This document shows, in pieces, positions 36,586-48,840 of a stretch of 64,000 nucleotides of DNA (positions are counted from its first letter, which is position 1; each line of letters opens with the position of its first letter). Source of the stretch: Hyparrhenia diplandra (lineage: Eukaryota; Streptophyta; Magnoliopsida; Poales; Poaceae); NCBI GenBank assembly GCA_015847255.1, contig JADLZK010004628.1, positions 124,001 to 188,000 on the forward strand, in the 5' to 3' direction. The notes under the pieces were generated by a model. The model saw nothing but the letters and a program-made list of their open reading frames with translations. It was not told the origin of the DNA and did not search any database. A program made the position numbers and the translations under genes.

Positions 36586-37881
36586 AGAATATCATAGCAA
36601 CACTTCAAAAAAGTATTGAGGGAGTTTGTTATTACTGGCCCCTACAAAATGCAATCTGGAAAAGGAGGGGAAAGTCTAATGCATGTCTGATATACACTCT
36701 TTGCCCGGCCCAGTGTAGCTGTGAGTTTTGCTGATGTTATGTAATGGACAGTCGTTTTGTGGTGGCTGGTTGGCAGTTTAAACTAGACTTTTCGCTTGCT
36801 TGCTTCGATCAGGCTCTAGAGTCAGTCGCTGAAACTGAAACTTGCCCTATCTTTTGCTCCTAGTTCTACTCTTTTCTGTGGAGATCTGAAAAATGGTCAC
36901 TGTATTTCCGTTTGATTAATGAATGAAAAAGGGGCTTTGCTGTTGTATGTTATTTCTCAACTGCTATATTGTGGTTGTTGTAAAAAATCTACTATATTCT
37001 GGTTCACGCTATGAGTTGGATGAGCAGGGTAGACTTGTTTATGATTGATTACGCACGTGTCCCGGAGATATGGTTGCATATGAGTCATGACTGAGAGACC
37101 TCTAGCGTATGTACTGTATCAGGTAAGTAGTGACTCTAGTGAGGACGATAGTTGACTTACTTTTTTGCGCCTGTTTGTTTGGACCTTATGGAAGTTTTGG
37201 ACCTCAGCCCCATTCTTCTATCCTAAGCTAGAGAGTTTAGTTTACCTTTTGGACCTCTAGCATGCTATGAGAAGATAGATAATCAATTTTAGATATCGTC
37301 CCATGTTATGGTAGTTTCCCCTGTCCTAGGAGTTCAGTCTGACATATATTGTTCGAATAGCAACTTTATTTGGTCTCTCACAGTCAAATCATTAAAAAAA
37401 AACTTACATTTAACGACGTAATCATATTGGAAGTTCCACACATCATTCAAAGTTTTGCCCAAATTATATACCATGTCACAAACATCATTTACAGTCTCAC
37501 ATGTGAAAGCCTTGTTTAGATGTACTTCTAATTAGATTCATACTGATTCACATGTGTTGGAATGGATATATTTGAGTAAAATTAAACTAAATTTAACCCC
37601 AATTCATCTCAACACACGTGGGTCGAGGCTAGTCCACTAACATCTACAAAAAGATATAGTGCGTGCACCACGGTGTGCCTACACCCATCGGCCGCCCCTA
37701 TCGGCGGGTTACCATCAATAAGCCAGCAGATTTGGTCGGTTTCAATAGTGTTTTGTAGGAGTGAATAAATTGCAAAAACAAGCTGGCTGAACACGGTGGC
37801 CCTCTTCTAGACGGCATGGGACGGCGCCGAGTTGGATCCCTGATGAGTCTAGTTTGGCGTGTTTGGAGCTCTTTTCGCGAC
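36586..37881. other. Intergenic, no gene recognised
   Basis: No domain-bearing frame. The last 8 bases (TTCGCGAC, 37874-37881) are the target duplication of the next element. Confidence 0.35.
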
Positions 37882-38049
37882 CAGGGGCGGATCCACGGGT
37901 GCGGCTGCCCGGGCTACAGCCCCCTCGGTGAGGATGATTCATGTGTTAATTAGTGTAGCTTAGTCTTTATTTTACCATTAAATCTCTTAAATTTTGCTAA
38001 CTCTTCACTAGATAGCCCTCCCCGAAGGATCATCCTGGCTCCGCCCCTG
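37882..38049. mobile_element. hAT MITE, 168 bp
   Basis: Ends CAGGGGCGGATCC and GGCTCCGCCCCTG form an inverted repeat; the 8-bp duplication TTCGCGAC at 37874-37881 and 38050-38057 is perfect. The ends closely match those of the giant hAT at 336-15286 (CAGTGGCGGAGC), so the same transposase family may have moved both. Confidence 0.9.
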
Positions 38050-38264
38050 TTCGCGACCACTCGTCTGTGAATATCAGAATTGATTCAGACATGTTTGTTT
38101 ACAAACCTTGTTTCGCACCGCTGGCTGTGCGGTGTATTACCGACGCGTATTAGTTCACATACGTGTGTAGTCAAGAGACGTCTGTGCAATTTGAAATAGT
38201 TGCAAGCACGTGTCAGTATACATACACTTGGCAGGCAGTGGCCCTTTGAAAGCATGGTGCCAAC

Positions 38265-39691
38265 TGCCCCTCTCCCTTGGACGACTTAAAATGGTGCATG
38301 TGCAAAGCATTGTTGATAAGTCTAGAAACAGACTGGCGGTGTGGCAAGGAAGATTTCTGAACCAAGCAGGAAGACGTGAGCTTGTCAGATCGGTGCTAAG
38401 TGCCATGCCAATCTATCTCCTGACTTCCTTAAAGGGTACCAAAACAACTATTTTCAGAAGTCGATCAGATGAGAAGATCGTTCCTATGGGCGGGCGACAG
38501 TGAGTTAACTGGAAGCAAATGCAAAGTTTCTTTGATGAATGTTGCAATGCCGACGGAGTATGGAGGATTGGGAATCATTGACTTGGAACGTTTCAGTAGA
38601 GCTTTACGTATCAGATGGTTATGGTTCCAATGGACCAACCCGGACAGACCATGGAATGGATCCCAATTACCTGTTGACGATGTGGACATGGCTCTGTTCA
38701 ATGCTACCACCATAGTTACGGTGAGGAATGGAAGGAAGGCTTCATTCTGGCACTCGAGTTGGATCGATGGAAGAACCCCAACCAAGATATACCCGAGACT
38801 CTTCCAACACAGTAAGAGGAAGAACAGGAAGGTACGAGATGCTCTAACTAATGACAATTGGATACATGACATCGCTCACAATCTGAACCATGAACTGTTG
38901 GACGAATTCTTCAATTTGTGGACGGCTATTGACGAGATGCAGATAGACATAAATGATACAGAGGAAGACTCAATAGTCTGGATCCTTGAAAGCTCGGGGC
39001 TGTACACGGCAAGTTCAGCGTATAACATCCAGTTTGCCGGACATCTACAGTCCACCTTCCCAAAATTGATATGGAAAGCCTGGGCACCACAGAAATGCAA
39101 ATTTTTTCTATGGCTTCTTCTCCAAAACAGGCTCTGGACCGCGGCGCGTCTCCAGGCACGACAATGGCCGAACAACTATTTTTGTGCTCTATGTGAACGC
39201 AACCTAGAAACAGCACATCATCTCTTCTTTGAGTGTCCTTTCTCCATGAAAATCTGGGAACAAGTTGCAACTTGGAGCGGCTGTCATACTTTACATCCAG
39301 CAAACTGGGAGCCAAAATCGGGTCTTATTGATTGTTTCAGCCAGCTGATTGCTGCGGGAGGTAAGAAGGCGCACTCAGTAGCAATCCTGACGCTTTGGAG
39401 CATCTGGAACAGAAGAAACGCGATCGTTTTCAGAGAAGAGAGGAGAACGCCCACAGCAGTGATGGTAGACATAAAAGATCTAGCTTCCCAATGGGCTCTA
39501 GCAGGCTGCAAGGAGCTAAGCGCTGCTTTTTGTTGTAAACGTTGTTAGCGAGTAATCAGTTTAGATTTTTCAAACCCATCAAGGCTTAGGCTTTGGTGGG
39601 TTGCACCGCTGGTGCATGTAAAAGACTTTTGCTGCTCTTTACACTTAAATTTAATCAAGCCGGGCAACCGAACTTTTCAAAAAAAAAAAAA
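38265..39691 (+). mobile_element. 5'-truncated L1-type LINE with zf-RVT domain
   Basis: Flanked by the 14-bp direct repeat AGCATGGTGCCAAC (38251-38264 and 39692-39705) and ending in a 13-base A tail, the hallmarks of target-primed reverse transcription. The coding part starts mid-ORF2 (QAGRRELVRSVLSAMPIYLL, about 38362), shifts frame once near 38455, then stays open 38469-39548. It holds the post-RT helix (FLWAGDSELTGSKCKVSL), the GGLGI motif and the zinc-knuckle region (WKAWAPQKCKFFLWLLLQNR, then CALCERNLETAHHLFFECPF), ending at LWSIWNRRNAIVFREE. The long clean frame suggests a young insertion. Confidence 0.92.
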
Positions 39692-39705
39692 AGCATGGTG
39701 CCAAC

Positions 39706-40071
39706 CACACCCAACAACTTATCGAAGCCTTTTGGACTCAGGTTTAACTCAGGCTCTGGGCGGGACTCGGGGACGTACCGTTGCGCGGGCCTCAGGGCGG
39801 CCGTGAAGGCGATGACCCCAGCTCCGGCTGGTCTTATTGCCGTGGCCCATCAGACGTGCTGCTTGCATCCAGTTCGAGTCCAGTGTGGAAGAGGCCCGGA
39901 GCGAGCATGTCCACTTCGAGTCCAGTCACGACGAGGCCCAGAGGGAGCACGAGTCCAGTCACGAGCACGACGCGTCGTCTCCGTTCTCCTTCACGACGAC
40001 CTGCCGACATGGGATAGCGGGCCCCCAGCTCGGTGCGCATCTCAGCCTAGCAGATCCGCAGGCTAACTATC
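39706..40071. other. Short intergenic GC-rich interval
   Basis: Overlapping frames (39593-40066, 39837-40187) show a repeat of TTCGAGTCCAGT but no domain. No gene is claimed. Confidence 0.3.
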
Positions 40072-41050
40072 ACGAAAGTTCACTTTTCCTCCCTCAAGCG
40101 TCAAAGCCGGACCAAATCCTTCACCGACTTTTCAAACCATGCAAATTACCTCCCTCGGCGGTTTTGAGGGCGGTATTGCTACAATAACGATGGTTTGGTT
40201 TGCCTTTTCCTTTTTAAAAAAATTCGGTTGAATCTTTCAAAAATCATAGTAAATCACGAGAAAAATCATAAAATAAAAAATCCAATTTTTTTTAGACTCC
40301 ACATGATTAGATCTACACAGTGAATATATAATATGATATAATTTAATATAAAGTTTTCACTACGAAGGTTTTGTCTTTTTTCTTTTTTTTTTTATGTGGT
40401 GAATCTTTAAAAAATCATAGTAAATCATAGAAAAATCGTAAAATAGAAAATCTAAGTTTGTTAGACTCCACATGAGTAGATCTACACACATTGAATATAT
40501 AATATCGTATGCTTTAGTCCAAAAAAAATAATTATAGTAGTTGCGGCTACGAATTATTTCAATAAATTACACAAAAGTATAGATCTAAAGCTACAATAAA
40601 AATTTTGTACTGAAGCATACCATATTATATATTCACTGTATAGACATGCACATATGTAGTATAAAAAAATAGATTTTCTATTTTATGATTTTTTTTCATT
40701 ATTTACTATGATTTTTAAAGATTCGCACAAATAAAATATAAAAGAAAAAGACAACCTTCATAGCAAAAAGCCTTGTACTAAATCATATCATATTATATAT
40801 TCAATGTGTAGATCTAATCATGTGGAGTCTAACAAAATTGGATTTTTTATTTTATGATTTTTCTGTGATTTACTATGATTTTTCAAAGATTCAACCGGAA
40901 TTTTTTTAAAAAGGAAAAGGCAAACCACTGTTATTGTAGCAATACCGCCCTCAAAACCGCCGAGGGAGGTAATTTGCATGGTTTGAAAAGTTGAGGGAGG
41001 TGATTTGTCCGGGTTTTTGGCGTTGAGGAAAAAAATGAACTTTCGTGATA
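40072..41050. repeat. Large fold-back inverted repeat, about 1 kb
   Basis: The left arm (about 40072-40345) and right arm (about 40795-41045) are inverted copies: GAAAGTTCA at both tips, TTTTCAAACCATGCAAATTA, CCGCCCTCAAAACCGCC and ATCTAATCATGTGGAGTCTA on the right have reverse complements on the left. The middle repeats the AT-rich half again in direct (about 40400-40520) and inverted (about 40610-40750) orientation. It may be a MULE-type or other fold-back element; target duplication not found. A transcript would form a long hairpin. Confidence 0.82.
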
Positions 41051-43832
41051 ATGGGAGGAATTCGGACTTTTTCCATGCAGAAACGGCGACGGCCACACCA
41101 CTACGGATCGTCATTGCCTGCAGATCTGCATTGGGCCGCGAGCAGTTTTTTTCGAGCGGCCCAAATATAACTAGATGACACTTTGCAAGATTTTTTTTTT
41201 TAGTGGGCTTTCCGCCTCATCTAGTTATATTGGGCCCACTCGCTTGCTCGTTGTACACATAGCGGATCGGAGACGAAAACATATTCGGCCTGACATGAAA
41301 CTATATGAAACCTGGCCCATGTGAGAAATTGAGAATGAAAGGATGGCTTTGACATCCTCAGCGAGGAAATGATGCAAAGTGTCGTCCGTGATTCCATCCC
41401 GGCTGTCACGTCAGCGAGAGAAGGTTCCTTGGCTATGGAGCGCAGGCTCCAAGCCTGCGGTATGACGTCGACGCCTGTAGCACTCCCTCCCCATTGGCAA
41501 CACAAGGTTGCCGTCATATAGCGATCCTCAAGGATAAAAAGATCCATCGACAAGGTTGCCTCCTGCTCTCCTCCGGGTCCGGGGCTCCTCATCGAGCGCG
41601 ATAGTTGAGGCCCCGCCGGTGGATATCTTGGCTCTGGTTATGCCGCCCAGTGGCCGGCGGGCGGCGTTTCCTTGAAGGGCGCAGGTCGTAGGTGCGGTCA
41701 TCGTCCGGGCCCGGTGTCTGCCACAGCGCAAACGACCGGGCGTCAACACGCGCCGAAAATCTTGTCCGGTCCGCCGGGGACGTGGCGAACTGGCAGCGGC
41801 ACTGTGGCCTGCCCTGCTGCTCGTGTAATTTCGTCGAAATGACTACAAAGTACGACGACTTGCAGCGGCCAAGGCGGCGAGATGCCGCATCCGGACCGAA
41901 CCGAGAAGATTTGGGCAGTGCGCGAGAGATCATCTTTCTGCCTGCCGTGACGGACGCGTGCGGCCCAAAGCCAAAGCGTGGTCCCAAAAATTCTCGCTTA
42001 TCGACTAAAGAAAGAATCTTTGAATCCATCTTGAAGAAATGAGGAGAGACCGATTCAACGTTGCAGATTTGCTTATGTGATACGGAGACACGCAGCTTCA
42101 CCCGAGCTAGCGTACGCTCATCTCAAATCTGAAAAAAAAAAAAGCGACAAGAGGTTTAAATTAACCATCAGTTCCGTGACGATCGCGTTCTAGACAACCT
42201 CCTGAACAGGACTTTTATATACTCAGACGAAGAAATCTCATCATTTTATCAACTCGAGGTTGCTAGATTTCAACAGATTGAATTTGACACGCAAATTAAG
42301 ACTTTCCTCTATACATGCCATCACCCTTATTTGACTCGACATAGACGAATGAACGAGACGCCATCGATCTCGCGACCTAGCACCTCGCATCTTTGCTTAT
42401 CAGATTCTCCCAATACACTAGTACTAGTAATCATAAAGACCCCGAATGTGATGTGACAGTCTGCAAATGATAATGAAGACACAGTAAAAACACCACCGTG
42501 TCAAACCACGCCAGTCGCCGGCCGAGAGAGGGACGCTCGTCCGGCCGGCCGGGTCCGGGGACGACACCACTTTCGTCAAAGGATCCGAACAACTTGTTCC
42601 TTGTTTTCATGTTTTGCTGCATGGATTGATCGACACTCCTCGTAAGCCGCTACGGTACGCGTGCGAGCTTTGTCAAAGCGGCAGGCTGCGAGCATTCATC
42701 GATCACAGTAGGACGGACGACAAGCATGGCATGCAGCAATGACCACACACACACAACACCAAGATGCTTTGGGATATGCTTCAGTCAAACTCAAACCTGC
42801 TGCACCCCAAAGTCTGAAAACGTAGCACGCAGCAGCCATGTGCGTGTGTTTGTGACTTCGTATGCGTGATCTGAATTTTCCCGAACCAAAATTGTCTCTC
42901 ATCAAGAAGAAAAAACGGACTAATCATTGGCATCTTCTTCGCTGTTCGTCCGGCCGGCCGGCTCCAAGAAACCGGCTCGCTGGCTCGTCTGTTTCCGTTT
43001 TTTTTTCCAGTGCGTGGCTCCCAAAGTCAATCGGTACAGCTAGGAGTATCTCGAACACCCAAGGTCCCAAGACCGACCATCGGCGAGCCAATGGCGTCGA
43101 ACGGAGCCGCACCGAGACACCGACGCTGCAGCACCGTGCCATCGATGCGTCGTCCTCACGCACGCGACAGGGACCAGCCAGCAGCATGCGTGACAGCGTC
43201 ACGACTGGCTTGGCGTCACGTCTGACGTCACCTGGAGCGGCACAGTCGTGGTGATACGTTGAACCTCCGGGTCCCGGACTCGTATAAGCCGTCAGGCACG
43301 GCAGATGGTACGTTTAATATAATAAGATTATTTTATCGCTTATCGAGCTTTACCTGGTCTTTCGTTTCTTTCAAGTTTGTACAACTGACCGTGGGACGGT
43401 GGAATTCTCCATTGACTTCTGCAGCACTACCCAATATACTACGCATATGAGAACTTTTTTTTTTTTTCATGGCGGTTTTTTTTTTCCTCCGACTTTTTTC
43501 GGTGCTCCGTGCTCCTTGGGTTGAGCTTTCTTGACCACTACATTGCACGTGAGCTGACCATTCAGACATCGTGAAACTGAAAAAAAAAAAAAAAAACTCT
43601 AATCATCAGATTGTTTCTTGCCCACGTAGCATTAACCAGAAATGTCTAGTTACTTCGTTGCAAGGTAGAGTGCATCGTGGATGATATCAGGATGTACAGA
43701 GATTAAGGCAGGCATCCTAAAGGTGGAGAAACCTTTGTATACTACTCACTCCGATTTTAAATTATAGTTGTTTAACTTTTTGACCTAAATTTGACCGCTC
43801 GTCTTATTTCAAAAAAATTATATAAACATAGT
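41051..43832. other. Intergenic, unidentified open frames
   Basis: Minus-strand frames at 41221-41592, 41528-41749 and 41589-42101 and plus frames at 42862-43254 are moderately long but overlap each other in different frames and show no family motif. Poly-T/poly-A runs at about 43450-43490 and 43581-43597. A partial Stowaway-like end (ACTCACTCCGATTTTAAATT) is at 43745. No gene is claimed. Confidence 0.3.
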
Positions 43833-44018
43833 CAGTGGCAGATCCAGCCCCAAAAAATAGAAAAATTATGAAGAAGATGTATGCGAGTTATAGTTATAGA
43901 TAGGGGCAGATCCAACCCCAAAAAAATATTGATGTCACCTCTACCGTATAATAGATCACCTTCACATATGAACATCCGTTTGAAATAGAAATCATAGAAA
44001 ATGATTGGCTCCGCCTTG
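43833..44018. mobile_element. hAT-like MITE, degraded
   Basis: Left end CAGTGGCAGATCCAGCCCC and right end GGCTCCGCCTTG are inverted in the hAT style of the 37882 element. A second internal GGGGCAGATCCAACCCC occurs at 43903. The 8-bp flanks match only partly, so it is old or its edges are misplaced. It seems to sit inside a Stowaway-like remnant that begins near 43745. Confidence 0.55.
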
Positions 44019-47000
44019 TCTATAGATCTATTTTTTTTTTGCGCCAAAACAATAGCACAATAATTAGATGAAAGCTTCGACTAATATTAAATATAAAAAT
44101 TGTTCTCTAATTGTTTTTAACATGTCATATTAGGTTTATCCTAAGTCAAACATTTGTATCTTTAACCATGAATTTTAAAATATATATTGATTCATGACAT
44201 AAAAATATGTTTTTAGATTCCCTATGACAAATATTTTCATGATCTATAATTTATATATTATTATAAAACTATAACGATGTTTTAGAATTGATGGTCATGA
44301 CAGTAATGTATGAAAAGACAAGGACAACGTAACATGTAAAAAAAGAACAAATTGAGTAACAAAAATACGACAGCTATATCTATGAGTTTTCTCACCTTCC
44401 ATAGTATGATTCGTCTATGTTCGAAAGAACCAAAGGTGTACTCTCGTTTATTATGAGCCATGTCTTAGAGGAATCTTGTAACAAAAACCACTATGCTTTT
44501 ACAAAACCTCGCATATGAAACCATGGGAACAGCAGTTGTGAAAGATAAATAACTCTGCTCTAGATATTTTATAACTGGCCACAACTACCAAAAGAATAGC
44601 TTAACAAATTAAGCTTCATTGGTAAATACAAAGTTCATAACAAGAGGACGGCGACAATTGTATTTGTAACATTGCTCAGCTTCTAAACAATGACATGTGA
44701 ATTTTAAATAAGTCTTTGTCGAGGAATTTTACAACAGAACCGGTTTGCATAACTTTTGGGGATTAAAACTAAAAGAACAGCTAGCACTCCAAAAGCAGAA
44801 CAACTCAGGTAGACCTTTTTATAGTCCTTGCAAGGTCCCAAAAAGAATCTTGATTTGAGTATAAGAAAGGCACAGAGCATGACCCGCGGTAAAGAAAATC
44901 AGTATAATGAAAATATCATGATTATAGGCCCAGTTGCGAGATATGAAATTAGCACTAGACAGCGCAGAGCATAGCCTTGCTTTGCTAAGCACTCCACTCC
45001 ATCCACTCGCTTAATAACAAAACCATATCCCGCCGTACGGGCCACAAAACCAAAACCATAAACCCAAATCCGGGCACGGCGCGCGATAGCCGGATCATCC
45101 ACGCACGTATAGCCACGTCTACCTATCACAACGGCCAGGCTCCCCGTCCTGTCCGTTCCCTTCCGTCACGTCACTGTCAGATTCTTCTAACGTGAAAAAG
45201 CGAGGCAACGAAGGGGACGGCCCACGTCCACAGGACCACAGGGCGAGCCCGTCATTTCCGTAGCCGCGATTGGCCGGAGCCACGTGGAACGCGACGCGCC
45301 GGCCCCGCGATTGGTGCACGCGGGCGACCGTACTTTGGCCGTCCCGAAAAAGCCCCACGGCCGCGGACGAAACGTTATCGAGGAGGCGTTAAAGAGACGT
45401 TACGGTTGGCGCGCGTCTCTGGTGCGGCTGCTTATCGTTATCGACGATCACTAGAGTCCTTGCCTGCGTCTGCGTGGGCCCGGCCGTGGGCCCCACTGAA
45501 ATTGGAAGCCGGTCTGCGTCGAGGTGGCATCCATGCTCCCATCATGCACTGCACACTGATTGAGAGGGGCCGGGGCTACAGATCCAAGTGGCTGATAAAC
45601 AAGTTTGCGTTTGTTAGCAGACAACAATGTCTTTAGCTACCTGCATGTAGTACCTAATCAGGTTCTTTCCAGCTCCACATCGAACAGCTCCTGTAGTCCA
45701 TCCATTAGGATATGCTTATCCAAGGAAATCACAAGGTTGTGCAACCCTATCTAGCAGAGCCGTTTGGAAGACTGCTGGAACAAGGAGATTTATATATATA
45801 AATAAACGCACAGGATTATATGGTCTAGAGAAATTTCAGCGCTCCAAAAGGGTTGCTGCTACTCCTTTTTCGTTAAAAAAAAAACAAAACTATTGCAAAG
45901 GTATAATGTTTCGATATTAGACATGCATACTGCAAGGGTGACTGTAATAACGTTTTCATGCATATTGCTACTTTGCCGAACAAAACTGCAGTAAAAGGAG
46001 GAGATCGATGAGCTTTTGACGGAACGTGAATGCATTTTCCACGCAGCACAGCACAATGATATTTGGTTTTCCTTGACGGAACCATCTTTTGGTGAATCGG
46101 ACGGCACCAGTTATTCTGGAAGCCCCCAAACTTTGGGTTATCCTGAACTTGTGGGGTGCATAATTGGTGGTTAGCTAGTGGTTGCCCACACATCATCAGA
46201 AAACACTTCCTGTGCTCTGTTGGGGCAAACTGTGTACTCGACAACCTTCGCCATTAGTGAAAGCAGCCCCACAAGGCCACAAATCAAATCAACTGCTAGT
46301 ACTTGTGACAAGGGACGTTTGGCGATCAAGTCCTCTCGCTTGTTGATTTATGTATTCATTCATGCATCTATTCGCTTATTTCTTGCACTTAATATTTTTT
46401 TTTTTCTATCTCCTTTGAATCGTATTCCCTGCTGCCAAGAACTCGTACTTGCCAAATTATTAATTTTCAGGTTAATATAAGAAGGAAACGCAAGGGAAAA
46501 ATAATCTAATTGCAGAGCAAGGAATCCAATCGAGTTAAATGAGACCACCTCGGACCAACCAAAGCTTTACCATTTTGCCCCAAAAGCACGCAACACAAAG
46601 CTAACGCTCTTGAGCATAATCCCAATTATACCCCCGTTTCAGAATATGCTCTTCTTTGCACTTTCAATTTCCTTTTGTGAGACCAAGTCCTCCTGTAAAA
46701 AAGAAAAGCAAAGTCCTCACATAATCACATACGTATGAGTTTATGACCAGGAAGTCTATAGTTGATCACGTGACAACATTTTTTCCCTAATGTTTCTGCA
46801 TGTTTATTGTTTTTGGCCAGCTTTCTTCCATGTTTGGAAATTAGCTCCATCAACTTCAAATTTGTTTGAGGGGAGACACCAAGGAAGAAGAGGAGTCCTT
46901 ATGAATATTGTTACGAGAGCAAGTATTATGACGGGTTATAAACCAAATTTAAATGTTGATGTGGAAGAGAGAAGTGAGGAGAGAGAGGGAAGCGGGATGT

Positions 47001-47300
47001 AAGCTTCTGGCCATTTGGAAGCCTGAAACCAAGAAACTATGTGAGATAGACAAGTGGGTCATGTATTAATTAGAAAGAGCTAACTATGTATGGGTGAAAT
47101 TTTGGGAGAATGTTGTAAGGAACGCTACGGTAGAACTTTGGCTGTATTATAATACTCTCGGAGTACTTCTAAGTTCTAACCTGTTTGGAAGTCATGCCAA
47201 GTGTATTAGGAGCCACGAGGGCAAAACCGGAATGAGAGAAAGCACTACTGTTCGGGCCGTGCAGGATCCGAATATTCCGCGTGGCCGTAGCAGCCACTCT
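44019..47300. other. Intergenic up to the PPCK promoter
   Basis: 44019-44900 is AT-rich. 45100-45500 is GC-rich with CCACGTGG-like and CGATTGG motifs at about 45268-45315, resembling a CpG-rich promoter, but no convincing coding sequence follows (frame 45406-45636 has no domain). The region 46790-47300 is the likely distal promoter of PPCK. No gene is claimed. Confidence 0.35.
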
Positions 47301-47304
47301 TGTC

Positions 47305-47312
47305 TTTAAATA
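47305..47312 (+). promoter_or_regulatory. Likely TATA box of PPCK
   Basis: TTTAAATA about 60 bases upstream of the PPCK start codon, in an otherwise GC-rich stretch. It is the only TATA-like site nearby, and the 5' UTR would be very short. Confidence 0.5.
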
Positions 47313-47370
47313 GGCCACCGGCCCTCCGATGATGGAGGTAACCCAAACAACAGAGACAAATTACTGAAGC

Positions 47371-48412
47371 ATGAGTGCGGAGCTGAACAAGGACTACGAG
47401 ATAGGCGCGGAGATCGGTCGCGGCCGCTTCGGGGTGGTCCACCGCTGCACGTCCCGCGCCACCGGCGAGGCCTTCGCCGTCAAGTCCGTGGACCGGTCGC
47501 GGCTGGCCGACGACCTGGACCGCGAGCTCGCGGAGCTGGAGCCCAAGCTGGCGCAGCTCGCCGGCGCGGGCAACCCCGGCGTGGTCCAGACGCACGCGGT
47601 GTACGAGGACGAGACGTGGACGCACGCGGTGATGGACCTGTGCACGGGCCCGGACCTGCTCGAGTGGGTGGCGCTCCGCCGCGGCGCGCCCGTGCCGGAG
47701 CCCCTGGCGGCCGCCATCGTGGCGCAGGTCGCGCAGGCGCTCGCGCTCTGCCACCGCCGCGGGGTCGCACACCGCGACGTCAAGCCTGACAACATCCTCA
47801 TCGACGCCGCCGCCGGGAGCGACGAGGAGAACGAGGAGGAGGAGGAGGAGGATGGCGGAGAAGCCGAGGCCGAGAGGGCGCCGCGGGCGCGCCTGGCGGA
47901 CTTCGGGTCGGCGGCGTGGGTGGGCGCCGGTGGCCTCGGCCGCGCGGAAGGCCTGGTGGGGACGCCCCACTACGTGGCGCCCGAGGTGGTTGCGGGGGCG
48001 AGTACGGCGCCAAGGCGGACGTGTGGAGCGCCGGCGTGGTGATGTACGCGCTGCTCTCCGGCGGCGCGCTCCCGTTCGGCGGCGACAGCGCCGCGGAGGT
48101 GCTGGCGAACGTGCTGCGGGGCAGCGTGCGGTTCCCGCCCAGGCTGTTCAGCGGGGTGTCCCCGCCGCCAAGGACCTGATGAGGCGCATGATCTGCCGCG
48201 ACGAGTGGAGGAGGTTCACCGCCGAGCAAGTCCTTGGTGAGTTTTTTTGTTCCCCACAGTCAACCTCTCTTCTCCTCCGTTGATTTTGCGCTTGTTTTAG
48301 CTTGATATCTACTACAGGTTTCTAACAAATCTGCCGTTGGTGATATGATAATGCAGCTCACCCGTGGATCGTGAGCGGCGGAGGAGCCCGGGCAATGGAG
48401 CGGCCAACCTGA
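47371..48412 (+). CDS. PPCK: Phosphoenolpyruvate carboxylase kinase (two single-base frameshifts)
   Basis: Small Ca2+-independent Ser/Thr kinase that phosphorylates the N-terminal serine of PEP carboxylase in the cytosol, relieving malate inhibition; central to C4/CAM and anaplerotic carbon control. Exons 47371-48236 and 48357-48412; the 120-bp GT-AG intron splits an Ala codon (VL-A-HPWI), the site typical of PPCK. Motifs: GRGRFG 16-21, catalytic Lys38, HRDVKPDN 134-141, DFG 177-179, GTPHYVAPE 197-205, then EYGAKADVWSAGVVMY and DLMRRMICRDEWRRFTAEQVL. It has essentially only the kinase core, as the family does (no Ca2+ or autoinhibitory domain). An acidic insert (EENEEEEEED, about 149-170) lies before DFG. 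The frame is lost by a missing base at G-run 47994-47998 and another at C-run 48160-48163; with both restored the length would be 307 aa. PPCK is transcriptionally regulated in other plants; nothing here shows it directly. Confidence 0.9.
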
Positions 48413-48840
48413 GCAGTAACGATGGCCATGGCGCATGGCGGGCGGACGTGTATTGCCGTTGCCGTAGAGACACGGCAAAGGAATCCCGACGTTATGTACA
48501 AGCTTGTATGTATGTGCGTACGGACCATAGGAGAGACGGGAGGCTGTACGTACGTAGATTGTACGGTATGTAGCTGCTGCTGCTGCTGCCGGCGGCGGCA
48601 GAGTAGTCGCAGCAGCAGAGCAGATCGATCGGCAAAGAAGCTTGTAGGCTTCTAGTTTTCCTCACCCCGGGTTTTTGGGATGCTCTTTACTTTACCTAGC
48701 AGAAGCAGAGCACCCTTTTTGGATGTGCTTGGTAGCTCGTAGCTGGATGGATGTACATAAACTGACCATCTTTGTACAAATGGACTCTCGAGTCTCGAGT
48801 GGAGCTGAATGAATGAATAAGTAGTAAAATAAAATCCTGC
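48413..48840 (+). other. Probable PPCK 3' UTR
   Basis: Follows the PPCK stop. It contains a CTG/GCC-rich microsatellite at about 48573-48600 and AATGAATGAATAAG plus AATAAAAT signals near 48810-48835 that could direct polyadenylation. Confidence 0.45.

Noticed and set aside
41589..42101. 170-codon minus-strand frame
   Set aside because: No family motif, overlapped by a plus-strand frame of 116 codons; no promoter or splice evidence.
47245..47970. 241-codon minus-strand frame over the kinase
   Set aside because: Antisense shadow of PPCK exon 1.
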